Below, piece after piece: positions 40,359 to 49,887 of a DNA stretch of 64,000 nucleotides (within the stretch, counting starts at the first letter, position 1; every line of letters begins with the position of its first letter). The notes under the pieces are model-generated. The model had not been told where the DNA came from. It made no database searches and was given only the letters and a program-made list of their open reading frames with translations. Source of the DNA: Streptomyces sp. NBC_00273 (GTDB taxonomy: Bacteria; Actinomycetota; Actinomycetes; Streptomycetales; Streptomycetaceae). The translations under genes were made by a program, and so were the position numbers. Location: the NCBI RefSeq assembly GCF_036178145.1, contig NZ_CP108067.1:9191001-9255000 (forward strand). The letters run 5' to 3'.

Positions 40359-41894
40359 TCAGTGGGAGCCGGGTCGGGTGGCGCGGGCGTGATCGGCCTC
40401 GAAGCGCTGGAAGGCCGCCTCCTGCCGCCACTCGACCTGTGCCTTCGGGCTGGCGGCCAGGAACCGGGCGCACCGCTCGCTCGGGTGCTCGGCGCCCTGC
40501 TGCTCCTTGGCGCACGCCCCCGTCGGACGGTAGCCGGTACGGACGTCACGGTTCCACAGGCCCCGGCCGGGCAGGAACGAGTGTTCCAGGGAGGCCCGGG
40601 CCAGATCCTTCAGCTCCGGGTAGCCGAGTCCGTACACCTCCGCCGCCCTGCGGTACTCGTCGGTGATCTCGATCCGGGACACGCCCGGGTCGTCGGTGGC
40701 GAGGACGACCGGCACGCCGTGGCGGCGGTAGGTGGCGAAGGGGTGCGCGTCGCCGGAGACGCGCAGGATCTGCTCGTTGCTGTGGAAGGGGACCTCGACG
40801 GCGATGCGCCGCTCGGCCATGTAGCGCATGAGCGACTCCCAGCGGTCCTCGTGCAGGACGGACACGCCGTGCCCGATCCGCTCGGCGCGGCCGGTCTGGG
40901 CGGCCTCCCTGATGTGGAAGGTGAGGTCCTCCGGCTTGACCAGGCCGGGCACCAGCTCGCCCGCGTGCAGGGTGATGTGCGCCTTCGGGTACTGGGTCTT
41001 GAGGTAGTTCAGCATCCGCATGTGCAGGCGGTAGTCGCGCAGGGCGACCGGGTCGTCCTCGGGCTGCACCAGGTTGACGGCGACGAAGCGCGGGTCGCGT
41101 TCGGCCAGCCGCATGCCGAGCGCCATCTGGGTGAACACCCGTTCCGGGGTGCCGGCGCGGGCGACCTGGGAGATCCACCTGTACGGCAGCGAGCACGCGG
41201 CGTCGGGCTGCGGGGTGTCACAGTGCGCGGCGCCGCGGAACTCGACGTCGGTGCCGTCGGCGTCGGCGCGCGCCTGCCGGACGACCGCGTCCAGGCCCCC
41301 GCCGGCGAGGAGCTCGTCGTGCATGCGGTCCAGGTCGGCGTCGTAGCCGACCCGGTCGGCGAGCTCACGGGCCTGGCCGGAGGCCGGGGAGATCATGGTC
41401 TCCAGGTAGAACTGGTTCTGCCGGGCGGCGGAGCCCGCGACCTGCGCGAGCATCCGGCCCGGGTGCCGCCAGGTCACCTCGCCGAACTTCCCGAAGGTCG
41501 CGAAGAAGTGGTCGTGGCCGTTGCCGTCCGCCGGGAAGTCCTGCATCGACCAGGCCCGGATCACCTGCTGGCGGAAGGCCGCGTCGGTGACGGCGTCGGT
41601 GGCGGGCCGGGTGCCGGCACCGCACGGCGGGGGCACCGCCGTGGTGGTGTCGGTGGTGATGCACAGGCCGTCCCCGGCGGCGAGTTCGATGAGGAACTCG
41701 GTGGTGACCGCTCCGGACAGGTGGTTGTGCAGGTCACCACCCTTGGGGAGGTCGGCGAAGAAGTCCCCGGGCCGGCCCGGCCCGGCGGCCGGGGGCGCGA
41801 CGGAGGCGGGGGCGGAGGCCGCGTACGCGGAGGCGGGCGCGAGCAGGGCGAGGGCGGAGAGTGCACCGATCAAGTGGGATGGGATCACGGGCAC
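40359..41894 (-). CDS. Secreted adenosine-deaminase-family protein
   Basis: A 511-residue metal-dependent deaminase of the adenosine deaminase/ADGF type. The signal sequence IGALSALALLAPASAYA is cleaved near residue 25. Zinc-binding His residues lie in GDLHNHLSG (55, 57). HAGEL carries a further zinc His (in HAG) and the catalytic Glu, GHGVSV a His, and TDDPG the Asp pair. Insertions in the first third match extracellular relatives. It would deaminate external adenosine-like nucleosides to inosine. The start is taken at the GTG at 41894; 41888 is an alternative and neither has a good ribosome site. Confidence 0.87.
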   Translation of the reverse strand: MPVIPSHLIGALSALALLAPASAYAASAPASVAPPAAGPGRPGDFFADLPKGGDLHNHLSGAVTTEFLIELAAGDGLCITTDTTTAVPPPCGAGTRPATDAVTDAAFRQQVIRAWSMQDFPADGNGHDHFFATFGKFGEVTWRHPGRMLAQVAGSAARQNQFYLETMISPASGQARELADRVGYDADLDRMHDELLAGGGLDAVVRQARADADGTDVEFRGAAHCDTPQPDAACSLPYRWISQVARAGTPERVFTQMALGMRLAERDPRFVAVNLVQPEDDPVALRDYRLHMRMLNYLKTQYPKAHITLHAGELVPGLVKPEDLTFHIREAAQTGRAERIGHGVSVLHEDRWESLMRYMAERRIAVEVPFHSNEQILRVSGDAHPFATYRRHGVPVVLATDDPGVSRIEITDEYRRAAEVYGLGYPELKDLARASLEHSFLPGRGLWNRDVRTGYRPTGACAKEQQGAEHPSERCARFLAASPKAQVEWRQEAAFQRFEADHARATRPGSH

Positions 41895-42093
41895 ATGGTG
41901 GTGAAGGGCACCACCACACGGCGGTAGGCCGTGCCGAGAGCCTTCCTGCGTCACCCGTGAGGCCCCGCAGAGGATCGTTCCTTCCAACGGGGACCGCACC
42001 CACCACCTGAGTGGGCGCTGGCATGAACATCGGAGCCGGAGTCGGCTCGGAGCTCACGTAAGCTCGTGATCACAGACAGAGTTGGGGTGCCCG

Positions 42094-42708
42094 ATGCCGT
42101 GGAAGCGAAGTCGAGACGCGAGCCCAGCGGTACCTCTGCCGACGCAACAGTGGCCGGCGACATGGGATGAAGCCGGTCTGCTGACGCCGGAGCAGCGGGT
42201 GCGGGCTGTGGTCGAGGCGATCACCAACGGCACCACCGCCCGCCTCGATCAGCTTCAGGGCCTGCCGGCCGGGGCCGTCCTGGCTGTCGAGCGTGATCAA
42301 CAAGCTCCGATGGCAGCCGCCTACCGAGAATTCCTCTCCCTGATTGGCGGTGGCGCAGGGCGTTTCATGCAGGGGACAGACGTTTACCACCCCCGCATCC
42401 TTGGCCTGGGGACGGCTGCCCGCGAGCTTCTCGAAGAGAACGAATCGTCCTTCCACTTCGAGGCCACCGACCGTGTCTTCTCCATGCACCAGGGATATCA
42501 GTTCGAGTTCATGCGAGGCACCGGACCTGACCCCGAAGTCTGGTCGTACTCCGAAGGCGATCATGCAGACGTTCCTGTTCCCAGCTGCTCGTCCTTCACC
42601 GACTGGCTCCGTGCGACCGCCGAGAGGGAGATACCGGTCTGGAAGCATCACGCCGAGACGGTTCGCGAGGAGACCAACGCCGACGGCAGTGTGACCTGGC
42701 ACTGGTAG
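42094..42708 (+). CDS. SMI1/KNR4 (SUKH) family protein
   Basis: A 204-residue protein. After a polar N-terminus, the SUKH-like core reads GAGRFMQGTDVYHPRILGLG, FHFEATDRVFSMHQGYQFEFMRG, then EVWSYSEGD and FTDWLRATA. SUKH proteins are widespread as immunity proteins to polymorphic toxins. No toxin gene is adjacent, so an orphan immunity or unrelated role is possible. The ATG at 42094 has GGGG upstream. The codon bias is a little weaker than its neighbours. Confidence 0.82.
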   Translation: MPWKRSRDASPAVPLPTQQWPATWDEAGLLTPEQRVRAVVEAITNGTTARLDQLQGLPAGAVLAVERDQQAPMAAAYREFLSLIGGGAGRFMQGTDVYHPRILGLGTAARELLEENESSFHFEATDRVFSMHQGYQFEFMRGTGPDPEVWSYSEGDHADVPVPSCSSFTDWLRATAEREIPVWKHHAETVREETNADGSVTWHW

Positions 42709-43232
42709 CCAGTCCTGGTCAGGTGCGTGTCACTTCCTTGCCCGGAGTCATCGGCCTGGGCGACGAAATCCGAGGGGCGCTCGCCGGGCCGGGGCAGCGT
42801 CGGACGATATGCCCGCCCCGATCAAGGCTGCCCGCGCACAGGCCAGAACACTGCCACCGAGTCCACCGCCCCGCGCCGGGCCCGGGCCGAACGCATGTTG
42901 CCGGCGCGGGTGACTCCCCGGCTACGGTCAGCTGCCGGACGTCGTACCTCCCACAAGCAGCTCAGCCGGCACAGCGCTTTCCAGCCCTTCCCCGGGCGAT
43001 CGACGGGGCCGCCCGGGCGGGCCAGGACGGTGGCTGTCTGGAAGGCTGAGCGGCAGGGCCGGGAACAGCCGGGCCGGTCGGCGCGGTTGCATTGATCGAG
43101 GGACCGGCGCCGCACGGGCGGGGAGCACGGCGACCACGAGGTCGTCCGCCCCACCAGGATCCGGCCCTCCAACATCGCGGTGCGCCCGCCGCGCACTCGG
43201 ACCCAGAAGTACTTCCTCAGGAGGATTGTTTC
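42709..43232. other. 524-bp gap, no gene recognised
   Basis: No frame shows steady coding character and I see no strong hairpin. It should contain the promoter of the PIG-L gene, whose AGGAGG ribosome site ends the gap. Confidence 0.5.
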
Positions 43233-44066
43233 GTGGCTGACCGGCCCTTGACGCTCATGGCAGTGCACGCCCACCCCGACGACGAGGCCACCGGAACCGG
43301 AGGGGTCCTCGCGCGGTACGCGGCAGAAGGCATCCGCACGGTTCTCGTGACGTGTACCGACGGCCGTTGCGGCGACGGACCGGGTGGGGCCAAGCCGGGC
43401 GATCCCGAGCACGATCCGGCGGCCGTCGCCTTGATGCGCCGTCAAGAACTCGAGGCGAGCTGTGACGTCCTGAAGATCAGCGATCTGGAAGTGCTGGACT
43501 ACGCCGACTCCGGGATGATGGGCTGGCCGAGCAACGACGCTCCCGGGTCCTTCTGGCAGACCTCCGTGGAGGAAGGCGCCGTTCGACTCGCGGAACTCAT
43601 GCGGCACTACCGACCCGACGTGGTCGTCACTTACGACGAGAACGGCTTCTACGGCCATCCCGACCACATCCAGGCCCACCGCATCACGATGGCGGCGTTG
43701 GAGATGACCGAGCTGACACCGAAGGTGTATTGGACGACGATGCCCCGCTCGGGGATGCAGCGGTTCGGGGAGATCATGCGCGAGTTCCATGAGGAGATGC
43801 CGGAGCCGGATCCCGCCGAGGCCGCCGCGATGGCCGAGATCGGCCTCCCCGACGACGAGATCAGCACGTGGGTGGACACCACCGCGTACAGCGGTCAGAA
43901 GTTCGACGCGCTGGCCGCACACGCCAGTCAGGGCGAGAACATCTTCTTCCTCAAGATGGGCAAGGAGAGGTTCGGCGAGTTGATGGGCATGGAGACCTTC
44001 GTACGCGTCAAGGACTCCACCGGCGCGGCCGTACCCGAGAACGATCTCTTCGCCGGACTGCGCTGA
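43233..44066 (+). CDS. PIG-L (LmbE) family deacetylase
   Basis: A 277-residue zinc-dependent de-N-acetylase of the MshB/Mca family, acting on N-acetylglucosaminyl or mycothiol-type substrates. HAHPDDEATGTGG (12-24) supplies zinc ligands and the base Asp; GHPDHIQAHR supplies the third His. Its size and the C-terminal EISTWVDTTAYSGQKFDALAAHASQ are Mca-like. The GTG at 43233 has AGGAGG at 7 nt. There are no mycothiol genes nearby. Confidence 0.9.
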   Translation: MADRPLTLMAVHAHPDDEATGTGGVLARYAAEGIRTVLVTCTDGRCGDGPGGAKPGDPEHDPAAVALMRRQELEASCDVLKISDLEVLDYADSGMMGWPSNDAPGSFWQTSVEEGAVRLAELMRHYRPDVVVTYDENGFYGHPDHIQAHRITMAALEMTELTPKVYWTTMPRSGMQRFGEIMREFHEEMPEPDPAEAAAMAEIGLPDDEISTWVDTTAYSGQKFDALAAHASQGENIFFLKMGKERFGELMGMETFVRVKDSTGAAVPENDLFAGLR

Positions 44067-44088
44067 TCCTCCGTCCGACCGGTCCTCC

Positions 44089-46194
44089 TCAGCCGAGGGC
44101 AGCCAGGACGCGGTCCGGGGTGAGGGGGAGTTCGCGGATCCGGCAGCCGGTCGCGTGGTGGAAGGCATTGCCGATGGCTGCCGCGGTGCCGACGATGCCG
44201 ATCTCACCGATGCCCTTGCCGCCCACCGGGTTGAGGTGCTTGTCGTGCTCGTCCAGCCAGTGCACCTCGATGTCGGGCACGTCGGCGTGGGCGGGGACGT
44301 GGTAGGAGGCGAGGTCGTTCTGGGTGAAGTCCCCGAAAGCCGGGTCCACGGTGCTGTGTTCGGTGAGGGCCATGCCCAGGCCCATCACCATGCCGCCGAC
44401 GAACTGGGAGCGGGCGGTGAGCGGGTTCAGGATGCGTCCCGCGGCGAAGACGCCCAGGAGCCTGCGGACCCGGACCTCGCCCGTGACGGCGTCGGCCTGC
44501 ACCTCCGCGAAGTGGGCGCCGAACGCGTGCCTGGCGTACGGGGACTTCTGCTTGGCGGAGGCCGTCGTATCGGCGGGGACGGACACTCCGGCCTCCGGGA
44601 TCGGGCCGGAGCGGCGGGCGAGCAGGGCGAGCAGGCTCGTGCAGGCGTCGTGGACCGCCCAGCCCCAGGAGGCCGTACCGGCCGAGCCGCCGGCCACCGA
44701 GCCCTGCGGCAGCGAGGAGTGCCCGATCTCCACCGCCACCCGGTCCGGGGCGACCCGCAGCGCGTCGGCGGCGATCTGCGCCAGGACCGTACGGGCGCCG
44801 GTGCCGAGGTCCGTGGCGTTGGTCTGCACGAGGTACGTACCGTCGGGGAGGGCGTGCGCCCGCGCCGAGGAGGGCGCGACGTACACCGGGTAGGTGGCGG
44901 CGGCGACCCCGGTGCCGATCAGCAGCGGGCCGTCCTGGCGCGGCGTGCGGTGCGCGGCCCAGTCGAACCGGGCGGCCCCCTCGCGCAGGCATTCCACCAG
45001 GTGGCGGCTGCTGAACGGGTGGCCGCTGTCGGGTTCTGCCCGGGGCTCGTTGCGGACGCGCAGCTCGACCGGGTCGATGCCGAGGGCGCAGGCCAGCTCG
45101 TCCATGGCCGACTCCAGCGCGTACATGCCGGGACTCTCGCCGGGCGCCCGCATCCAGGAGGGCGTGGGCACGTCGAGGGGCACGACGCGGTGGGTGGTGA
45201 GGAGGGCGGGCGCGGCGTACATGACGCGGGCGGGGACGGCGGCCTGTTCGACGAACTCCCGGACGCGGGAGGTGTGGGTGGTGACCTCGTGGGCGACGGC
45301 GGTGAGCGTGCCGTCCGTACGGGCGCCCAGGCGCACGCGGTGCAGGGTGGGCGCGCGGTGTCCGACGACGGCTGCGAGGTGGCGCCGGGGCAGGGCGAGG
45401 GTGACGGGACGGCCGGTGTGCAGTGCGGCCATGACGGCGAGGACGACGTGTGGGCGGGGGGTCCCCTTGCAGCCGAAGGCACCGCCGACGTGTTCGGAGA
45501 CCACCGTGACGCGTTCCGCGGGCAGCCCGAAGAGGGAGGCCAGGGTGGAGCGTACGAGTCCGGACCCCTGGCTGGAGTCGTACACGGTGAGGGTGCCGGC
45601 GTCGGCGTCCCAGTGGGCGGTGGCGGCATGTGGCTCCATCGGGTGGTTGTGCAGCGGCGGTACGGAGTACGCGCAGTCCACGCGCACCGGCGCTGCGGCG
45701 AACGCGGCGGCTGCGTCGCCCGTCTCGCGGTGGGCCGGATAGCCGCCGTTGACCTGCTCGGGGGTGTAGGCGGCCGGGTGGCCGGTGTGCAGCACGGTGT
45801 CGTGGGGCTCGGCGTCGTAGTGGACGCGTACGGCCGCGGCCGCGGCCCGGGCGGCCTCTGGGGTCTCGGCCACGGCCAGGGCCACGTACCAGCCGCGGTG
45901 GGGTACTTCGAGGTCCTGCAGCACGCGGAGGGTGGGGTCGTCGCAGGAGCCCAGCCGGGGCGCGTCGAAGGGCGTGAGGACGTCGAGGACGTCGGGCAGC
46001 GCCAGCGCGCCGGCGGTGTCGACGGCGGTGACGCGTCCGCGGGCCACGGTGGCGGGCACCGGCCATGCGTACGCCCGGTCCGGCAGGGCGTACTCCGCCG
46101 CATAACGGGCCTTTCCCGTGACCTTCTCCCGGCCCTCCAGACGGGTGGCGGGACGGCCGAGGGAGGGCGCCGGGGCGGCGGGGCTGGATTCCAT
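44089..46194 (-). CDS. Molybdopterin-binding subunit of a xanthine-dehydrogenase-type hydroxylase
   Basis: A 701-residue large subunit of the YagR/aldehyde-oxidase type. The N-terminal a/b hammerhead (GKARYAAEYALPDRAYAWPV), then SVPPLHNHPMEPHAATA, HVGGAFGCKGTPRP and WMRAPGESPGMYALESAMDE bind the cofactor; the catalytic Glu lies in GGKGIGEIGIVG. The ATG at 46194 has GAGGA upstream. It is the last gene of the operon 2Fe-2S, FAD, molybdenum subunit, and forms a heterotrimer oxidising an aldehyde or heterocycle. No PaoD-type chaperone gene follows. Confidence 0.93.
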   Translation of the reverse strand: MESSPAAPAPSLGRPATRLEGREKVTGKARYAAEYALPDRAYAWPVPATVARGRVTAVDTAGALALPDVLDVLTPFDAPRLGSCDDPTLRVLQDLEVPHRGWYVALAVAETPEAARAAAAAVRVHYDAEPHDTVLHTGHPAAYTPEQVNGGYPAHRETGDAAAAFAAAPVRVDCAYSVPPLHNHPMEPHAATAHWDADAGTLTVYDSSQGSGLVRSTLASLFGLPAERVTVVSEHVGGAFGCKGTPRPHVVLAVMAALHTGRPVTLALPRRHLAAVVGHRAPTLHRVRLGARTDGTLTAVAHEVTTHTSRVREFVEQAAVPARVMYAAPALLTTHRVVPLDVPTPSWMRAPGESPGMYALESAMDELACALGIDPVELRVRNEPRAEPDSGHPFSSRHLVECLREGAARFDWAAHRTPRQDGPLLIGTGVAAATYPVYVAPSSARAHALPDGTYLVQTNATDLGTGARTVLAQIAADALRVAPDRVAVEIGHSSLPQGSVAGGSAGTASWGWAVHDACTSLLALLARRSGPIPEAGVSVPADTTASAKQKSPYARHAFGAHFAEVQADAVTGEVRVRRLLGVFAAGRILNPLTARSQFVGGMVMGLGMALTEHSTVDPAFGDFTQNDLASYHVPAHADVPDIEVHWLDEHDKHLNPVGGKGIGEIGIVGTAAAIGNAFHHATGCRIRELPLTPDRVLAALG

Positions 46195-46234
46195 GGCGGG
46201 TCCTCGCGATCGGGGGCGGGGCGGAGGAACGTCT

Positions 46235-47242
46235 TCAGGAACGGGAGCCGCGGGAGAGGGGACTCCCGGAAAGGGAGCTGAGCACGTCGCGGGCGAGGCC
46301 GCGGGCGAGGTGGACCTTGAAGGCGTTGTCGTGCAGCGGCTCCGCCGGGGCGAGCTCGGCCTCGACGGCCTCGCGCACGGCGCTCTCGGTGGGCGCGGCG
46401 CCCCGTAGCCGTTCCTCGGCGGCGGTCGCGCGCCAGGGGCGGTGGGCGAGCCCGCCGAAGGCGAGCGCGACATGGCGGACGCGTCCCCCGGAGACGTCGA
46501 GCACGGCGGCGACGGAGACGAGCGCGAAGGCGTACGAGGCGCGGTCGCGGGCCTTGCGGTAGCGCATCGGGAGGCCGGCGCGGTCCGGCGGGAGCGTGAC
46601 CGCCGTGACGATCTCGCCGGGCTCGATGACGGTGTCCCGTTCGGGGTGGTCGCCCGGCAGCCGGTGGAAAGCGGTCGCGGGCACGGTACGTGCGCCGTCG
46701 GGGCCCTGGAGCTCGATGGCCGCGTCGAGCGCGACGAGTGCCACCGCCATGTCGGACGGGTGGGTGGCGATGCACTGCGGGGAGTGGCCGAGGACGGCGT
46801 GGTCCCGGTGGACTCCGTCGCGGGCGCCGCAGCCGGTGCCGGGCTCCCGCTTGTTGCAGGGTTTGGCCACGTCCTGGAAGTAGGGACAGCGGGTGCGCTG
46901 GAGCAGGTTTCCGCCGGTGGTGGCGACATTGCGCAGCTGGGCCGAGGCGCCGGCCAGGAGCGCCTGGGACAGGACGGGGTAGCGGGTGCGGACGAGGGGG
47001 TGGAGCGCGAGGTCGCTGCCCCGTACCCCGGAGCCGATCCGCAGGCCGCCGTCCGCGGTCTCCTCGACGGTGCCGAGCGGCAGGCCGGCGAGGTCGACGA
47101 GGGTGTCGGGGGCTTCGACCCCGAGCTTCATGAGGTCCACGAGATTGGTGCCGCCGCCGAGGTAGCGGGAGCCGGGCCGCGCGCCGTGGGCGGCGATGGC
47201 CTCGGGGAGATTCGTGGCGCGCACGTACGCGAACGGCTTCAC
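46235..47242 (-). CDS. FAD-binding subunit of the same molybdenum hydroxylase
   Basis: A 335-residue FAD subunit. The FAD motifs are YLGGGTNLVDLMKLGV and TTGGNLLQRTRCPYFQD. CPYFQDVAKPCNKREPGTGC supplies Cys residues for the [4Fe-4S] cluster seen in YagS/PaoB-type subunits. It transfers electrons from the 2Fe-2S subunit to its acceptor. The GTG at 47242 overlaps the stop of the 2Fe-2S gene (GTGA). Confidence 0.92.
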   Translation of the reverse strand: MKPFAYVRATNLPEAIAAHGARPGSRYLGGGTNLVDLMKLGVEAPDTLVDLAGLPLGTVEETADGGLRIGSGVRGSDLALHPLVRTRYPVLSQALLAGASAQLRNVATTGGNLLQRTRCPYFQDVAKPCNKREPGTGCGARDGVHRDHAVLGHSPQCIATHPSDMAVALVALDAAIELQGPDGARTVPATAFHRLPGDHPERDTVIEPGEIVTAVTLPPDRAGLPMRYRKARDRASYAFALVSVAAVLDVSGGRVRHVALAFGGLAHRPWRATAAEERLRGAAPTESAVREAVEAELAPAEPLHDNAFKVHLARGLARDVLSSLSGSPLSRGSRS

Positions 47243-47802
47243 GCGACCACCCGTCCGTCACCGGGAGTCCGGGCCGGGGCCGGGGTCGTGGCCCGCGAGG
47301 CTGCGGCCACGTCCTGTACGGCGTCCACGATGCGGGGGTACGCGCCACAGCGGCACAGGTTGCCGCTCATCGCCTCGGCGATCCCGGAGCGGCTGAGGTC
47401 CGCGGTCCCGGGGTCGGCGGCCGCCTCGGCGAGCAGGCCGGCGGCGGAGCAGAGCTGGCCGGGCGTGCAATAGCCGCACTGGAAGGCGTCCCGTTCCACG
47501 AAGGCCTCCTGCAACGGGTGCAGGCCGCCGTTTCCGTCGCCGCCCAGCCCCTCCACGGTGGTGACCCGGGCGCCGTCGTGGGCGACGGCGAGCAGGAGGC
47601 AGCTGTTGGCCCGCCGGCCGCCGACCAGGACGGTGCAGGCGCCGCACTGGCCGTGGTCGCAGCCCTTCTTGGCGCCGGTCAGGCCGAGGTGCTCCCGCAG
47701 CAGGTCCAGGAGGGTGACCCGGTGGTCCACGTCGAGCTCGTACCGCTGGCCGTTCACGTGCAGCCCGACGCTGGAGCGGGTCTCCTGCATTGGATGCGCC
47801 AC
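47239..47802 (-). CDS. 2Fe-2S subunit of the same molybdenum hydroxylase
   Basis: A 187-residue iron-sulfur subunit. The plant-ferredoxin-type cluster is GCDHGQCGACTVLVGG...CLLL; the second, C-terminal cluster is FQCGYCTPGQLC and GNLCRCGAYPRI. There is no Tat signal. The GTG at 47802 is chosen because AAAGGGG precedes it; the ATG at 47790 lacks a ribosome site. First gene of the operon. Confidence 0.92.
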   Translation of the reverse strand: MAHPMQETRSSVGLHVNGQRYELDVDHRVTLLDLLREHLGLTGAKKGCDHGQCGACTVLVGGRRANSCLLLAVAHDGARVTTVEGLGGDGNGGLHPLQEAFVERDAFQCGYCTPGQLCSAAGLLAEAAADPGTADLSRSGIAEAMSGNLCRCGAYPRIVDAVQDVAAASRATTPAPARTPGDGRVVA

Positions 47803-48151
47803 TGCTGCCCCTTTGTCCAGGAATATCGATAGACCTCCCTCGGATAACCGGCCGGGACGGATCTCACACCTCCCCTGTGGGGCAAGCGGGTGCATGGGGG
47901 TGGGGCGGTGGGCCCGGGCGGCGGGCCGATCCGGCAGGCCGCCGACAGGGCTGGGACCGCGACCGGCCGACCGGCCGCGCCCGTCGTGCCCGCGGCACGC
48001 CGTGCTGCGCACCGCGGCGCACCAGCACCGTCGACCTCGTGGGCTCGTGGGCTCGTGGGCCCGTGCGTGCCAGGAGTGACGCGGTGGCCCGAAGGGCGGC
48101 CGGGCTGAACGAGCTCCGCGTTCCGGAGCCGCGGTCGTGCTGCACCCCGTG
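47803..48151. other. Intergenic region with a CTCGTGGG triple repeat
   Basis: No coding frame is evident in this 349-bp gap. Three perfect 8-bp units CTCGTGGG occupy 48036-48059. The promoter of the molybdenum hydroxylase operon should be in its left part. Confidence 0.6.
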
Positions 48152-48727
48152 TCACGGGGACCGAAGGTTGAACCAGGCGCGGCTTTCCGGCTGGTTCGGG
48201 CGGGCGATCGCCAGGACCGCCGGCACGAGCCAGGCGAATCCCAGGAGGGGGATCACCTGGAAGAACGCCCAGCTGAAGGGCAGGGCCGTCCACCCGTAGG
48301 CGACGGCGGACACGCGCAGGTTCCGATGGCGCGTGGGGAACTTGAGTGCGGTGGTGACACCCCAAGCGGAGACCGCGAGGACGAGTAAGCCGACGAACAC
48401 GACCATCCCGGCACGGTCCTCGCCCGGCGTGGTGCAACACGCAGTGGAGGCGTCACCGTCGCCCCAGATGGACGTGGCGACGGCCACGCTGTTGGTCACC
48501 AGGGCGATTCCGAGGAGGGCCTGCATCCCGCCCAGGACCATCATCAGTACACGGAGGTTCCGCACGGCGTCCGGCATTCGAGCGCCGGGTGGAATCGGCT
48601 GGTGGGGGAGTCCTCCCGGCGCACCGGGGCGGCCGGCTCCCACCGGCCCCGCCGGTTCCGGGTCGCCGTTCGCGGGCGACCGCCGCCAAGGCCACCGGCC
48701 GCCCGATTCCCCGTCGTCCACGTTCAT
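48152..48727 (-). CDS. Small membrane protein, unknown function
   Basis: A 191-residue protein. The first 55 residues are polar and Pro/Gly-rich (cytosolic); four hydrophobic segments follow (LMMVLGGMQALLGIALVT, GMVVFVGLLVLAVSAWGV, AVAYGWTALPFSWAFFQVIP, FAWLVPAVLAI). A CC pair lies in the first loop. No family is recognised. The ATG at 48727 has GGAAGGA upstream. Confidence 0.75.
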   Translation of the reverse strand: MNVDDGESGGRWPWRRSPANGDPEPAGPVGAGRPGAPGGLPHQPIPPGARMPDAVRNLRVLMMVLGGMQALLGIALVTNSVAVATSIWGDGDASTACCTTPGEDRAGMVVFVGLLVLAVSAWGVTTALKFPTRHRNLRVSAVAYGWTALPFSWAFFQVIPLLGFAWLVPAVLAIARPNQPESRAWFNLRSP

Positions 48728-48848
48728 CCTGACGGTCCTTCCCCTGGAGAGGCCTGGCACCTGCGCGCCATGCTCCGGCGGCTCCTGCCGACTGTCCAGC
48801 CCGCAATCCGGCCACTGCCGCCGCACCGTCTCCCGGTCGTACCCCGCT

Positions 48849-49349
48849 CTACAAGGCGACCCGGTAACGGACCTCGGGGAGGGACACTCCGTCGTAGTCG
48901 TCGGCCTGGACCGCACCGTCAGCGACGTAGCCGGCTCGTTCGTAGAACCGACGCGCCCGGGTGTTGTCGGTGAGTACCCACAGCAGGACCGAACCGAAGC
49001 CGTGCGCCGCAGCGTTGGCGTGTACGGCCCGCAGGAGCGTGCGACCGATGCCGGTACCGATGAGCGAGGGCCGAACGTACAGGGCGTAGAGCTCACCCGC
49101 AGCCGTACGCGAGGGCCCGAGGCACGCCCAACCCACCACTGCGCCCCGGGCGTCCACCGCCACCAGGTCGATCGTGGTCTTGTCCGGCTTCGTGAAGTAC
49201 TGGCGGCGCCGGTGCGCATCGGCTTCGACCGTCATGCGATCGAGGTAGGCCTGGGGCACGATCCCGGCATACGCGGCCTGCCAGCCGGTCACCCGAATCT
49301 CTGAGACGGCCGCGACATCGGCTTCGGTCATCACTCGTACGGTAGACAT
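48849..49349 (-). CDS. GNAT-family N-acetyltransferase
   Basis: A 166-residue single-domain acetyltransferase. The acetyl-CoA motif is LYVRPSLIGTGIGRTLLRAVHANA and motif B is VLLWVLTDNTRARRFYERAGY. The ATG at 49349 has a TACAGT box 6 nt upstream (leaderless); a GTG one codon earlier is possible. Not linked to neighbours. Confidence 0.9.
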   Translation of the reverse strand: MSTVRVMTEADVAAVSEIRVTGWQAAYAGIVPQAYLDRMTVEADAHRRRQYFTKPDKTTIDLVAVDARGAVVGWACLGPSRTAAGELYALYVRPSLIGTGIGRTLLRAVHANAAAHGFGSVLLWVLTDNTRARRFYERAGYVADGAVQADDYDGVSLPEVRYRVAL

Positions 49350-49355
49350 CACCGC

Positions 49356-49361
49356 ACTGTA
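49356..49361 (-). promoter_or_regulatory. -10 box of a leaderless promoter (GNAT gene)
   Basis: TACAGT on the reverse strand, 6 nt before the ATG at 49349. Confidence 0.5.
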
Positions 49362-49465
49362 CGAGACCGGTCACCGCCACCACCTGGGATTTTCGGCCGG
49401 CCGGGTCCCCGTGGAGTCCAGAGCACGTCGGCGAGCGCCTCGGCCACGCCGAAGTCCTGCTGAGG

Positions 49466-49747
49466 TCAGCGGTCGTCCCGGAGCCGGCGGTCCAGGAACT
49501 CGATCAACCGGGTTTCCGAACGGGCGATCCGTTCTCGTTGTGCGCAGGGGAGCGGGGCGAGGGCGTCGACGAGGACCTGCTTCCGGTGGACGTACACCAT
49601 GTTCCCGGAGTAGATCCGGCACCCCGAGCACCAGGCGAATCCGATGTACCGCTCGAACAGGTCGGACTCGGGCGGGTAGAAGCGGTACTGGTACGAGCGG
49701 ACGGGCGTCCCGCAGGCGGCGCAGACGCGGCGGTCCCCTTCGGGCAC
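49466..49747 (-). CDS. Small zinc-ribbon-like protein
   Basis: A 93-residue protein with two CxxC pairs (CAACGTP at about 9-12 and WCSGCRIYSGN at about 40-43) that would bind one zinc. The rest is a conserved-looking FYPPESDLFERYIGFA segment and a helical tail. The function is unknown. The GTG at 49747 has GGGA upstream. Confidence 0.72.
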   Translation of the reverse strand: MPEGDRRVCAACGTPVRSYQYRFYPPESDLFERYIGFAWCSGCRIYSGNMVYVHRKQVLVDALAPLPCAQRERIARSETRLIEFLDRRLRDDR

Positions 49748-49857
49748 CGTTTCCCAGGTCCCGACCTTGCGCCAATGCTGCCACCGGGCCGGTGCTCTTC
49801 ATGTCGTCATGCCGGACATCTTCGATCCTGCCGAGGCGCCCGTCCACCCGTTTACCC

Positions 49858-49887
49858 GGTCACGGTCACGGTCACGGTCACGGTCAC
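49858..49887. repeat. GGTCAC hexamer repeat, 5 units
   Basis: Five perfect units. The stop codon of the HAD gene (49884-49886) is formed inside the last unit, so the repeat abuts and slightly enters the coding region. Confidence 0.95.

Noticed and set aside
48036..48059. CTCGTGGG repeat as a regulator-binding array
   Set aside because: Only three units and no palindromic character; treated as a simple repeat.
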